A stretch of 64,000 nucleotides of DNA, from assembly GCF_016887565.1 (NCBI RefSeq), contig NZ_CP069396.1, positions 6,058,001 to 6,122,000 of the forward strand, given 5' to 3'. Within the stretch, counting starts at the first letter, position 1. Each line of letters opens with the position of its first letter. This stretch comes from Archangium violaceum (GTDB taxonomy: Bacteria; Myxococcota; Myxococcia; Myxococcales; Myxococcaceae). The notes below the pieces were generated by a model, which worked only from the letters and a program-made list of their open reading frames with translations, was not told the DNA's origin and did no database searches. Of the stretch, positions 16,422-28,400 are shown in pieces. The position numbers were made by a program, and so were the translations under genes.

Positions 16422-19400
16422 GACGCCACCTCTCGCTTCGCACGCACACCCACGGGAGGTGCCGGCAACGACTCCAGCCGCTGCCGGGGATCGGCCGCGA
16501 CGCACTCCATCAGCACCCGCAGGTAGTCACCCAGGGTTTCCACCGTGGCGGGCTCGAAGAGCTCGGTGCGGTACTCGAAGTTCACGGCCAGGCCCTCGGG
16601 TGTTTCGCGGAAGTGTAGCGAGAGATCGCTGATCGTGAGCTCCAGCTCGAGCGGCACCGGCCTCGTGGTGAGGCCCGCCACCGGAGCCTGCTCCTGCTCC
16701 GCCTCGGAGTAGGACATGCCCACGGGGTAGGGCGGGCCCTGGTGGGGCGTGCCGTTCAGCAGCTTCATCAGCTCGGCGTGCGGCAGCTCCTGGTGGGCGA
16801 AGGCCTCCAGGTAGGCGGCGCGCACGCGCTGTAGCAGCTCGAGGAAGGTGGGATCGCCGGACAGATCGCCACGCACCATGAGCAGGTTGGCCATCATGCC
16901 CACCACGGCGTCCAGCTCGGGGCGGGGCCGGTTCGCGTGGGCGAAGCCGACGAGCACGTCCGAGCGGCCCGACACGCGCGCCAGCATCGTCTGCAGGCCC
17001 GTCAGCAGCAGGATGAACGGCGTGGCCCCCTCGCGGCGGCCCAGCGCGCGCAGCTCGCTCCACACGGAGCCCGGGATGACGACCTCGTGCCACGCGCACC
17101 GCAGCGTGCCCTGGGCCGGGCGGGCCCGGTCATACGGCAGCTCCAGCGCCGGCGAGATGCCCTCCAGCTTCTGGCTCCACCACTGGCGCAGCCGCTCCAG
17201 CTCCTCTCCCCGCAGCCGCTCAATCTGCCAGCGGGTGAAGTCGCGGTACTGCAGGGCCGGCTCGGGCAGCGGCGAGGGCTGGCCCCGTGAGAAGGCCTCG
17301 TAGAGGGCGCCCAGCTCGCGCGTCACCACCTGCTCGGAGACGAGGTCCGTCACCGCGTGGTGCAGGACGAGCAGCAGGATGTGCTCCTGCTCACCCAGGC
17401 GCAGCAGGCCGGTCCTCAGCAGCGGACCGCGCTCCAGATCCAACGGGCGCCAGGCCTCCTGACGGAGGTGACGCAGGGCGGCCTCCTCGCGCTCGGCCGG
17501 AGCCAGGTGGCTCAGATCCACCTCCGACAGGGTCAGATCCAGCCGCGGCAACACCTTCTGCACGGGCTCTCCGTCCACGGTGGGGAACGTGGTGCGCAGG
17601 CTCTCGTGGCGGCGCACCAGCTCCTGGAGGCTCCGCTCGAGCGCGTCCACGTTCAGCTCGCCCGAGAAGCGCATCGCCCGGACGACGAGGTTGAGCGGAC
17701 TGTCCGGGCCCATTCGCTCCGGCGACCAGTACGCCCGCTGCGCGTGCGACAGGGGCAGATGATCAGCGGGCGGCGTGGGCACCACCGGCGGGAGCGCGCT
17801 CTGATCCGGTCCCGCCGCGGCCAGCCGGGCCGCCAACGCGGCCACGGTGGCGTGCTCGAAGAAGTCCTGCAGGGACAGCTCCACTCCGAAGGTGGTCCGC
17901 AGCCGGGAGACCAGCTGGGTGGCCACCAGCGAGTGTCCTCCCAGCTCGAAGAAGTTGTCGCCAGTGCCGACGCGCTCGACTCCGAGCACTTCGGACCAGA
18001 TGGCGGCGAGCATCTCCTCCACCGGCGTGCGCGGCGCCACGTAGCTGTCCTTCGCGGTGGCGCTCTCGGGGGCGGGCAGGGCCTTCTTGTCCACCTTGCC
18101 GCTGGTGGACAGAGGTAGGGCCTCCAGGGGAACGAAGGCCGAGGGCACCATGTACTCGGGCAGCCGCTGCTGGAGGGCCGCACGCAGCTGGGCGGAGGAG
18201 GGCGCCGGCTCGGTGTCGGGCACGAAGTAGGCCACCAGCCGCTTGCCGCCGGGGCCGTCCTCGCGCGCCACCACCACGCCCTCCTGGACTCCGGGGCACT
18301 CGAGCAGGGCCGACTGCACCTCGCCCAGCTCGATGCGGATGCCGCGCAGCTTCACCTGCTCGTCGGCCCGGCCCAGGAATTCCAGCTCACCGGCGGGCAG
18401 CCAGCGCACCCTGTCGCCGGTGCGGTAGAGGCGTGCGCCGGGGGAGTCGGAGAAGGGATTGGGGATGAAGCGCTCGGCGGTGAGGTCGGGCCGACGCAGG
18501 TATCCACGGGCCAGGCCGGGGCTGGAGACGAAGAGCTCGCCGGGCACGCCGATGGGGACAGGGCGCAGGCGCTCGTCCAGCACGTACACCCGGTTGTTGT
18601 CCCAGGGCTTGCCGATGGTGGGCCGCTCCGGGCGCATATGCGGGTTGATGGTGGCGCAGACGGTGACTTCGGTGGGGCCGTAGGCGTTGAGCATGCGCCG
18701 GCCGGAGACCCAGCGCTGGGCCAGCTCGGGAGGGCAGGCCTCACCAGCGGAGATGAGGGTGGTGAGGCCTTCCAGGCCCTGGGGAGAGAGTTGGGCGAGC
18801 ACCGAGGGGGTGAGGGTGACGGAGGTGACGCGCTGGCGCACCAGGAGTTGCTGCAGGGGCTCGCCGGGCATGAGCTGCTCGCGGGGAGCGAGCACCAGGC
18901 AGGAGCCGCCCACCAGGGAGCCGAAGATTTCGGCGATGGAGGCGTCGAAGCTCAGGGCGGCGAACTGCAGGACGCGGCTGGAGGGGGTGAAGCCGTGGTG
19001 GCGGGCAGCGGCCAGGGCCGTGTTGCACAGGCCGCGGTGGTGCAGCAGCGTGCCCTTGGGCTGACCGGTGCTGCCGGAGGTGTAGATGATGTAGGCGAGG
19101 TTGTCGGGGCCCACGGGGGAGGCGGGAGGCGAGGTGGGCTGGGAAGCAACCTGGTACCAGTCGGAGTCGAGGCAGAGGAGCTGGCCGTAGGCGGGCAGCT
19201 CATCGGCGAGGCTCTCCTGGGTGAGGAGGACGGGAGCGCCGCAGTCCTGAAGCAGGAAGCCGAGGCGAGCGGCGGGCAGGGAAGGCTCCAGGGGGACATA
19301 GGTGCCGCCAGCCTTGAGGATGGCGAGCAGACCGATGACCAGCTCGAAGGAGCGCTCCAGGCACAAGGCAACGGGAGTCTCCAGGCCGACGCCCAGGGAG

Positions 19401-22400
19401 AGCAGGTGGTGGGCGAGCTGGTTGGAGCGCTCCTCGAGCTCGCGGAAGGAGAGGGTGGAATCACCCACGCACAGGGCGGGAGCATCCGGGGAGCGGGAGG
19501 CGACGGCCTGCACGAGGTGGTGGGCGCAGGAGTCGGAGGGGAAGGGGGTGGTGGTGTCGTTCCACTCCACGAGCACCTGGCGCCGCTCCTCTTCGGACAG
19601 CAGCGACAGGTCTCCCAGCCGCTGCTCGGGCTGGGCCATCATGGCCTCCAGCGCCGCCTTCCAATGGCCCAGCAGCCGGCCGATGGTGGCCTCCTCGAAC
19701 CGCGGAGACTCGTACGACAGCATCAGCACCAGCTCGCGCTGCGGCATGGCGCAGGCCGTGAGCGGGTAGTTGTTCCGGTCGACGATGACGAAGTCCTGCA
19801 CGTCCAGCTGTCCGGAGCCCTCCTTCACCGAGTCGTCGACGGGGTAGTTCTCGAAGACGAAGATCGTGTCGAAGAAGGACGCGCCGCGAGGCACCTGGCT
19901 CCAGGCCTGCACCTGCACGACCGGCGTGTGCTCGAACTGGCGCAGCTCGACCAGTCGCGTCTGGTGACGCTGTAGCCACGGTATCAGCGAGGCCTCGGGC
20001 TCGAGGCGCAGGCGCACCGGCAGCGTGTTGATGAACACGCCCGTCATCTGCTCCACGCGCGACAACGAGGGCGGTCGGCCGGAGACCGTGGCTCCGAAGA
20101 GCACATCCTCCACGCCCGCATGCCGCCCCAACACCACTGCCCAGGCTCCCTGGATCAGCGTGTTCAGCGTGAGCTGGTGCCGGCGCGCGAAGTCCTGCAA
20201 CGCCGTCGTCTCGCTCTCGGACAGTTGCAGCGTGCGCTCGTGCATCTGCTGCGGCGCCGAGCTCGGCGTCGACTCGGGCAGCGGCGTGGGCTCCGTGAAG
20301 CCCGCGAGCTGCTCGCGCCACCAGGCCTCGGCCTGGGCCAGATCCTGCCGCCCCAGCCAGGCGATGTAGTCGCGCCACGCCGGCACGGGCTCCAGCCGGG
20401 GCGTGCGCCCCTGCGAGAGCGCCTCGTAGAGCGCGAACAGGTCCTTCATCACCAGACCCACGCTCCACCCATCCAACAGCAGGTGGTGGTGGCTCCACAT
20501 GAAGCGGTACGCGTGCGTGTCCAGGCGCACCACCGTGAGCCTCATCAGCGGCGCGCGCGACAGCTCGAAGCCGCGGGCGCGATCCTCGCGCATCAGCTCC
20601 TCGAAGCGCGTCCGCTGCTCGGCCTCGGACAGGTGGCGCCAATCGTGCTCGTGCCACGGCAGCTCGGCGCGGGCGCACACGGCCTGCAACGGCTCGGCCA
20701 CTCCCTCCCACAGGAAGGCCGTGCGCAGCACCGGGTGACGCTCCAACGCCAGCTCCCACGCGCGGCGCAGCGCCTTCATGTCCATCGGCGAGCGGAACGT
20801 CCACGCGAGCTGCTCGAAGTACACCCCCGAGTGCGGCGACATCAGCGCGTGGAAGAGCAGGCCCTTCTGCACGTGCGAGAGCGGATAGAGATCCTCCACG
20901 TCCGGCACCGTGCGCAGCAGGCGCTCGAGCGTGGCGTCATCGACGCGGGCCAGCGGGAAATCCGACGCGATGGGACGCGACGCCTCTGGTGCGTGACGGT
21001 TCGCGATGAGCGCGCGCAGCGCCTCCACGTAGCGCCGCGCCAGCGCCTCCACCGTGGAGCGCTCGTGGAGGTTCTCGCTGTACGTCCACGACAACTCCAG
21101 GCGTCCACCGTAGGAGAGGCTGTTGATCTCCAGCAGGTGGGTGCGCAGACCCTGGTCTCCCTGGGCCTTGCCGCTGGACTCGGGCGCGGGGCTGAAGGCC
21201 GACTCCTTCGACACCACCGAGTCGAGCTGCCCGAGGTAGTTGAACGACACCTGGGCCTGGGGCAGCGATCGCAGGCGCTGGGAGGCCTCGTCTCCGCGCA
21301 GGTAGCGCAGCAGGCCGTAGCCCACGCCCCGCCGAGGCACCTGGCTCAGCGCCCTGCGCGCCGAGCGCACCGCCTCGGCGGACGACGCGGTCGCGGGCAC
21401 CTCCATCAACACCGGGTAGAGCGAGGTGAACCAACCCACCGTGCGCGAGATGTCCACGTCCTCGAACAGAGCCTCGCGGCCGTGGCCCTCCAGATCCACG
21501 AGCAGGCGCGACTGGCCGCTCCACGGCGAGAACGCCTGGGCCAGCGCCGCCAGCAGCACGTCGTCCATGCGGGCCCGGTAGGCGGCGGGCACCTCCTGGA
21601 GCAGGAGCCGCGTCTCCTCGGTCTCGAGTGACACGGTGAAGGTGCGCGCGGAGGCGAGCGTGTTGGCGCCCACCGTCTTGTCGGTGGGCAGCGGCACCAC
21701 GTTCCGGCGCGACTCGTCCAGCCAGAAGGGCAGCTCCCGCGCCATGGCCTCGGAGCGCGCGAGCTCCACCAGCCGCTCGGACCAGGCCTTGAACGACGTG
21801 GACCGGGCCGGGAAGCGCACCGGCTGTCCCTCGCACAGCTGGGCGTAGGCGGTGGCCAGATCCTCCAACAGCACGCGCCAGGAGACGCCGTCCACCACCA
21901 GGTGGTGCACCGCGATCAGCAGCCGTTCCGGACGCTGGGGCCCCAGATCGAAGAGCGCCGTGCGCAGCAGCGGGGGCGAGCCCAGATCGAAGCTCGCCTG
22001 CACCCGGGTGGCCTCGGCCTCGATGCGGGCGGGCAGCTCGGAGTCGGGCGTGGCCGACAGGTCCACCTGCACGAGCGAGATGGTGGGCCCCGGCGGCAGG
22101 TTCTCCTGCTTCCACTCGCCGGACTCGGAGCGCACGTAGCGCATGCGGAGCGCGTCATGGTGCTCCACCAGGTGCTGGAGCGCCTGCCGCAGCGGCTCGA
22201 GCTCCACCTCTTCCCGGGCCTGCAACAGCACGGCCTGGTTGTAGTGGTGCGTCTGGGGCTGCTCCTGCTCCAAAAGCCAGTGCTGGATGGGCGTGAGCGG
22301 CACCGGTCCGGAGACAGGGCCCTGCTCCACCTGGGGCACCTGGCCCGCGGACAGCGTGGCGGCCAGGGCCGCCAGCGTCTGGTGCTGGAAGACATCGTTG

Positions 22401-25400
22401 GGTTGCAGGTTCAGGCCGACCTGACGGGCTCGCGCCACGATCTGCAAGCTGAGGATGGAGTCACCGCCCAGCTCGAAGAAGTTGTCGTCCGCGCCGACGC
22501 GCTCGCGCTTGAGCACCTCGGACCAGATGGCGGCGAGTGCCTCCTCCATTGGGGTGCGCGGCGCCACGTAGGTGTCTTGCGTCGTGGCGCTCTCAGGAGC
22601 GGGCAGGGCCTTCTTGTCCACCTTGCCGCTGGTGGACAGAGGCAGGGCCTCCAGGGGGACGAAGGCCGAGGGCACCATGTACTCGGGCAGCCGCTGCTGG
22701 AGGGCCGCGCGCAGCTGGGCGGAGGAGGGCGCCGGCTCGGTGTCGGGCACGAAGTAGGCCACCAGGCGCTTGCCGCCGGGGCCGTCCTCACGCGCCACCA
22801 CCACGCCCTCCTGGACTCCGGGGCACTCGAGCAGGGCCGACTGCACCTCGCCCAGCTCGATGCGGATGCCGCGCAGCTTCACCTGCTCATCGGCTCGGCC
22901 CAGGAATTCCAGCTCACCGGCGGGCAGCCAGCGCACCCTGTCGCCGGTGCGGTAGAGGCGCGCGCCCGGGGAGTCGGAGAAGGGGTTGGGGATGAAGCGC
23001 TCGGCGGTGAGGTCGGGCCGGCGCAGGTAGCCACGGGCCAGGCCGGGGCTGGAGACGAAGAGCTCGCCGGGCACGCCGATGGGGACAGGGCGCAGGCGCT
23101 CGTCCAGCACGTACACCCGGTTGTTGTCCCAGGGCTTGCCGATGGTGGGGCGCTCCGGGCGCATATGCGGGTTGATGGTGGCGCAGACGGTGACTTCGGT
23201 GGGGCCGTAGGCGTTGAGCATGCGCCGGCCGGAGACCCAGCGTTGGGCCAGCTCGGGAGGGCAGGCCTCACCAGCGGAGATGAGGGTGGTGAGACCCTCC
23301 AGGCCCTGGGGAGAGAGTTGGGCGAGCACCGAAGGGGTGAGGGTGACGGAGGTGACGCGCTGGCGAACGAGCAGTTGCTGCAGGGGCTCGCCGGGCATGA
23401 GCTGCTCGCGGGGAGCGAGCACCAGGCAGGAGCCGCCCACCAGGGAGCCGAAGATTTCGGCGATGGAGGCGTCGAAGCTCAGGGCGGCGAACTGCAGGAC
23501 GCGGCTGGAGGGGGTGAAGCCGTGGTGGCGGGCAGCGGCCAGGGCCGTGTTGCACAGGCCGCGGTGGTGCAGCAGCGTGCCCTTGGGCTGACCGGTGCTG
23601 CCGGAGGTGTAGATGATGTAGGCGAGGTTGTCGGGGCCCACGGGGGAGGCGGGAGGCGAGGTGGGCTGGGAAGCAACCTGGTACCAGTCGGAGTCGAGGC
23701 AGAGGAGCTGGCCGTAGGCGGGCAGCTCATCGGCGAGGCTCTCCTGGGTGAGGAGGACGGGAGCGCCGCAGTCCTGAAGCAGGAAGCCGAGGCGAGCGGC
23801 GGGCAGGGAAGGCTCCAGGGGGACATAGGTGCCGCCAGCCTTGAGGATGGCGAGCAGACCGATGACCAGCTCGAAGGAGCGCTCCAGGCACAAGGCAACG
23901 GGAGTCTCCAGGCCGACGCCCAGGGAGAGCAGGTGGTGGGCGAGCTGGTTGGAGCGCTCCTCGAGCTCGCGGAAGGAGAGGGTGGAATCACCCACGCACA
24001 GGGCGGGAGCATCCGGGGAGCGGGAGGCGACGGCCTGCACGAGGTGGTGGGCGCATGAGTCGGAGGGGAAGGGGGTGGTGGTGTCGTTCCACTCCACGAG
24101 CACCTGGCGCCGCTCCTCCTCGGACAGCAGCGACAGGTCTCCCAGCCGCTGCCCGGGGTTCGCGACCATCGCCTCCAGCACCCGCTGGAAGTGCCGCGAC
24201 ATCCGCGCGACCGTCTCCTCGTCGAAGAGGTCGGTGCTGTACTCCCATTGGCCGTGCAGTCCCTCGGGGGACTCCTCCATCGCCACCGTGAGATCGAACT
24301 TGGCCGTCCGTGCCTCGCTCTCGACGGCGCCGAGCTTCAATCCCGGCAGTTCCAGATTCACGTCCGGCGCGTTCTGCAACAGCAGCTTCACCTGGAAGAG
24401 CGGGGCGTGTCCGAGGCTGCGCTCGGGGTTGAGCTCACGCACCAGCTCCTCGAAGGGCACGTCCTGGTGCGCGTAGGCGGCCAGGGCCGTCTCCCGGGCC
24501 TTCGCCAGCAGCTCGCGGAAGCTCGGGTTGCCCGACAGGTCTCCGCGCATGACGAGCTGGTTCACGAAGAAGCCCAGCAAGCCCTCCGTCTCGGCGCGGT
24601 TGCGGTTGGCGATGTCCGTGCCGACCACCACGTCCGTCTGCCCGCTGTAGCGCGAGACCACCGTCTGGAAGGCTGTCAGCAGCGTCATGTACAGCGTGAC
24701 GCCCTCGCGGCGGCTCATCCGCACCAGGGCCTCGCTCAGCGGCTTGGGCAGGCGCACCCGCAGGTGGGCGCCTCGGAAGGACTGCACCGGCGGGCGCGGT
24801 CTGTCCGTCGGCAGCTCCAGCACCGGCAGCGCCGCGAGCTGGCGCTTCCAGTAGCCGAGCTGCGCCTCCAACGCCTCGCCCCTCAGCCACTGCCGCTGCC
24901 ACACCGCGAAGTCCGCGTACTGCACCGGCAGCTCGGGCAACGCTGGCGTCTGGCCTCGCGCCAGCGCCTCGTAGATCGCCGCCACCTCGCGCACCAGGAT
25001 GCCCGCGGACCAGCCATCCGTGACGATGTGATGCATCGTCACCAGCAGCACGTGCGACCGCGCGTCCAGCCGCAGCAGCACCGCCCTCAGCAGCGGGCCC
25101 CGCTCCAGATCGAACGACCCCTGGGCCTCCTGTCCGGCGCGGCGGCGCACCTCGGCCTCGTGCTCGGCGGACGGCAGGGACGACAGATCCACCACCTCCA
25201 GCCTGGCCTGGGGCTCGGCGGAGATGCACTGCACGGGACCCGTGGGACTGTCTCGGAAGGTGGTGCGCAGCACCTCGTGGCGCCGCTGCAGCTCCAGCAC
25301 GCAGCGCGCCAGCGCGTCCACCTGCAGCTCCCCCTCCAGCCGCACCGCCAGCGGCATGTTGTAGAAGGGATTGCCCGGCGACATCCGATCCAGGAACCAC

Positions 25401-28400
25401 AGCCGCTGCTGGGCGAAGGACAGCGGCAGCGCCTCGTCGCGCGGCGCCGGCTTCAGCGCGGGCACGGCCAGGGCCGTCGCTCCCGTCCGCAGCGACTGGA
25501 TGCGCTCGGCCAGCTCGGCCACCGTGGGGGCCTCGAAGAGGGTGCGCAGCGGCACCTCCACGCCACACGCCTCGCGCAGCCGGCTCACCACCTGCGTGGC
25601 CAGCAGTGAGTGCCCTCCCAGCTCGAAGAAGTTGTCCTCGGCCCCCACGCGCTCCACGCGCAGCAGCTCGCCGAAGAGCCCCGCCACCAGCTCCTCCATC
25701 GCGTTGCGCGGAGGCACGTGGCGCTCCGCGCCCGGCGTGGCCTGCGGTGCCGGCAGCGCCCGCCGGTCCACCTTGCCGTTGTTCGTGAGCGGCAGCGCCT
25801 CCAGCACCATGAAGGCCGAGGGCACCATGTACTCGGGCAACCGCTGCCGCAGCGCCTTCCGCAGCTCGCCCAGCTCCAGCGTCTGTCCCGGCCTCGCCAC
25901 GAGGTAGGCCACCAGCCGCTTGTTGCCCGGCACGTCCTCGCGGGCCACCACCACCGCCTCGCGCACCGCGGGCTGCTCCACCAGCGCCGCCTCGATCTCT
26001 CCTGGTTCGATCCGGAAGCCGCGCACCTTCACCTGCTGGTCCGCGCGGCCCGAGAACTCGAGCTGTCCGTCCCCCCGCCACCGCACCACGTCACCCGTGC
26101 GGTACAGGCGCGCTCCGGGCTCGGTGCTGAACGGGTGCGGGATGAAGCGCTCGGCCGTCAGATCCGCCCGGCCCAGGTAGCCGCGGGCCAGGCCCACTCC
26201 GCCCAGGTACAGCTCGCCCTTGTGTCCCACCGGCACGGGCCGCAGGTGCCCGTCCAGCACGTACACCTCCACGTTGGGCAGCGCCCGGCCAATCGGAGGC
26301 ACCCGCCCGTCGGCCTGGCACTCCACCAGCGTGGCCACCACCGTGGCCTCCGTGGGGCCGTACGTGTTGAGGAAGCGCCGCTCCGGCGCCCAGCGCGCCA
26401 CCACGTCCTCGGGGCACGCCTCGCCTCCGGAGATGACCGTGCACAGCGCCGGCAGTCCGTCCGCCGGCGTGGCCGCCAGCGCCGCTGGCGTGAGGCTGAG
26501 CACCGTGATGGAGGACTCCCGCAGCAACTGGTGCAGCGAAGGCCCCGGCATCATCTCCTCGGCGGGCGCCAAGCACACCGTGCCGCCCGCGCACAGCGTG
26601 GTGAAGATCTCCTCCACGGAGATGTCGAAGGCGGGGCTGGCGAACTGCAACACCCGGCTGCCGGGCCCCACCTGGTAGGCCTGGGCCTCCTGCACCACCA
26701 GGTTGCACACGCCCCGGTGCGTCACCAGCGTGCCCTTGGGCCGCCCGGTGCTGCCCGAGGTGTAGAGCACATAGGCGAGGCTGTCCGCGCTCGCGCCCGA
26801 CTCCACCTTCCCGTCCGCCTCCCGCTCCAGCTCGCTCCAGAGCGAGTCCAGGCACAGGGTCTCCGGACGTTGGGCGGGGAGCCGCTCCAGCAGCCGCTCC
26901 TGGGTGAGGAGCACCCGCGCGCCGCTGTCCTCCAGCAGCCAGCCCAGGCGCTCGGTGGGCAGCGATGGATCCATCGGCACCCAGGCGCCACCGGCCTCCA
27001 GCACGCCGAGCATGCCCACCACCAGCTCCAGCGAGCGCTGCGCGCACAGGCCCACCCGCACCTCGGGGCCCACGCCCAGCGCGCGCAGCCGCCGCGCCAG
27101 CCCGCGCGCCCTCCGCATCAGCTCCGCGTAGGTGAGCCGCTGGCCTCCGAACTCGGCCGCCACCGCCTCCGGCGTCCGCTCGGCCCGCGCCTCCACCAGG
27201 TGGTGCAGGCACGACTGCTCGGGGAAGGGCGCTCGCGTGCCCTTCCACTCGCCCATGATCTTCTCGCGCTCCGCCTCCGTGAGCAGCCCCAGCTGGGACA
27301 GCCGGCGCTCGGGGTGCGCCACCGCCTCCTCCAGCAGCCGCCGCAGGTGGCCCACGAAGCGCGCCACCGTCGACTCGTCGAAGAGCTCGGTGCCGTACTC
27401 CAGCTCGCCCACCAGCTCCTCGCCCTCCTGCGACAGCGAAAGCGTCAGGTCGAAGGTCGAGTGGCCGGTGTGCGTCGGCAGGAACTCCAGGCGCAGCTCG
27501 GGCAGGTCCGAGGCCGCGTCCCGCCCCGCGTTGTGCAGCACGAACATCACCTGGAAGAGCGGCGTCCGGCGCAGATCCCTCTCCGGCTGCAGCGCCTCCA
27601 CCACCGCCTCGAAGGGCACGTCCTGGTGCGCATAGGCATCCAGCGAGCCCTGGCGCACGCGGGCCACCAGCTCGCGGAAGGACGGGTCATCCGAGAAGGT
27701 GGTGCGCAGCGCCAGCGTGTTGACGAAGAGGCCGATGAGGCCCTCCGTCTCCTTGCGCGTGCGGTTGGCGATGGGCGTGCCCACCACCACGTCATCCTGT
27801 CCAGCGTAGCGGCCCAGCAGCGCCTGGAAGGCGGCCAGCAGCACCATGAAGGGCGTGGCCCCCTCGCGCTGCGCGAGCCCCTGCACCGCCTGCGTCAGCC
27901 CGCGCTCCAGGCGCACCGGGTACACCGCTCCCGCCAGCGTCGGATCCGCCGGGCGCGGCCTGTCCAGGGGCAGCTCCAGCGGTGCGACTCCCCGCAGTTG
28001 CTGACGCCAGAAGCCCAGCTGCCGCTCGAGCTCCTCGCCCCGCATCCACTGCCGCTGCCAGCGCGCGAAGTCCGGGTACTGCCAGGTGAGCGCGGGCAGG
28101 CGCGGCTCCGCGCCTCGGGAGAAGGCCAGGTAGAAGGCCGCCATCTCCTTCATCAGCAACGCCATGGACCAGCCGTCGCAGATGATGTGGTGCAGCGTGA
28201 GCAGCAGCAGGTGCTCGTGCTCGCTCAGCCGCAGCCGCGTCGCCCGGACCAGCGGACCCCGCTCCAGATCGAAGAGCTGCCGCGCGTGCTCCTTCATCCG
28301 ATCGAGGGCGGCCTGCTTCGGATCGGGCAGGGCGCGCAGATCCTCCTGCGGGAGCTCGAACCGGGCGGGCGGCTGCACCACCTGCCGCGGCTCACCCTGA

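Noticed and set aside
16422-16505. Longer start for the ABC exporter
   Set aside because: The extension lies inside the NRPS 3' end in another frame; the ATG at 16421 gives the normal N-terminal membrane helix and the coupled ATGA junction.
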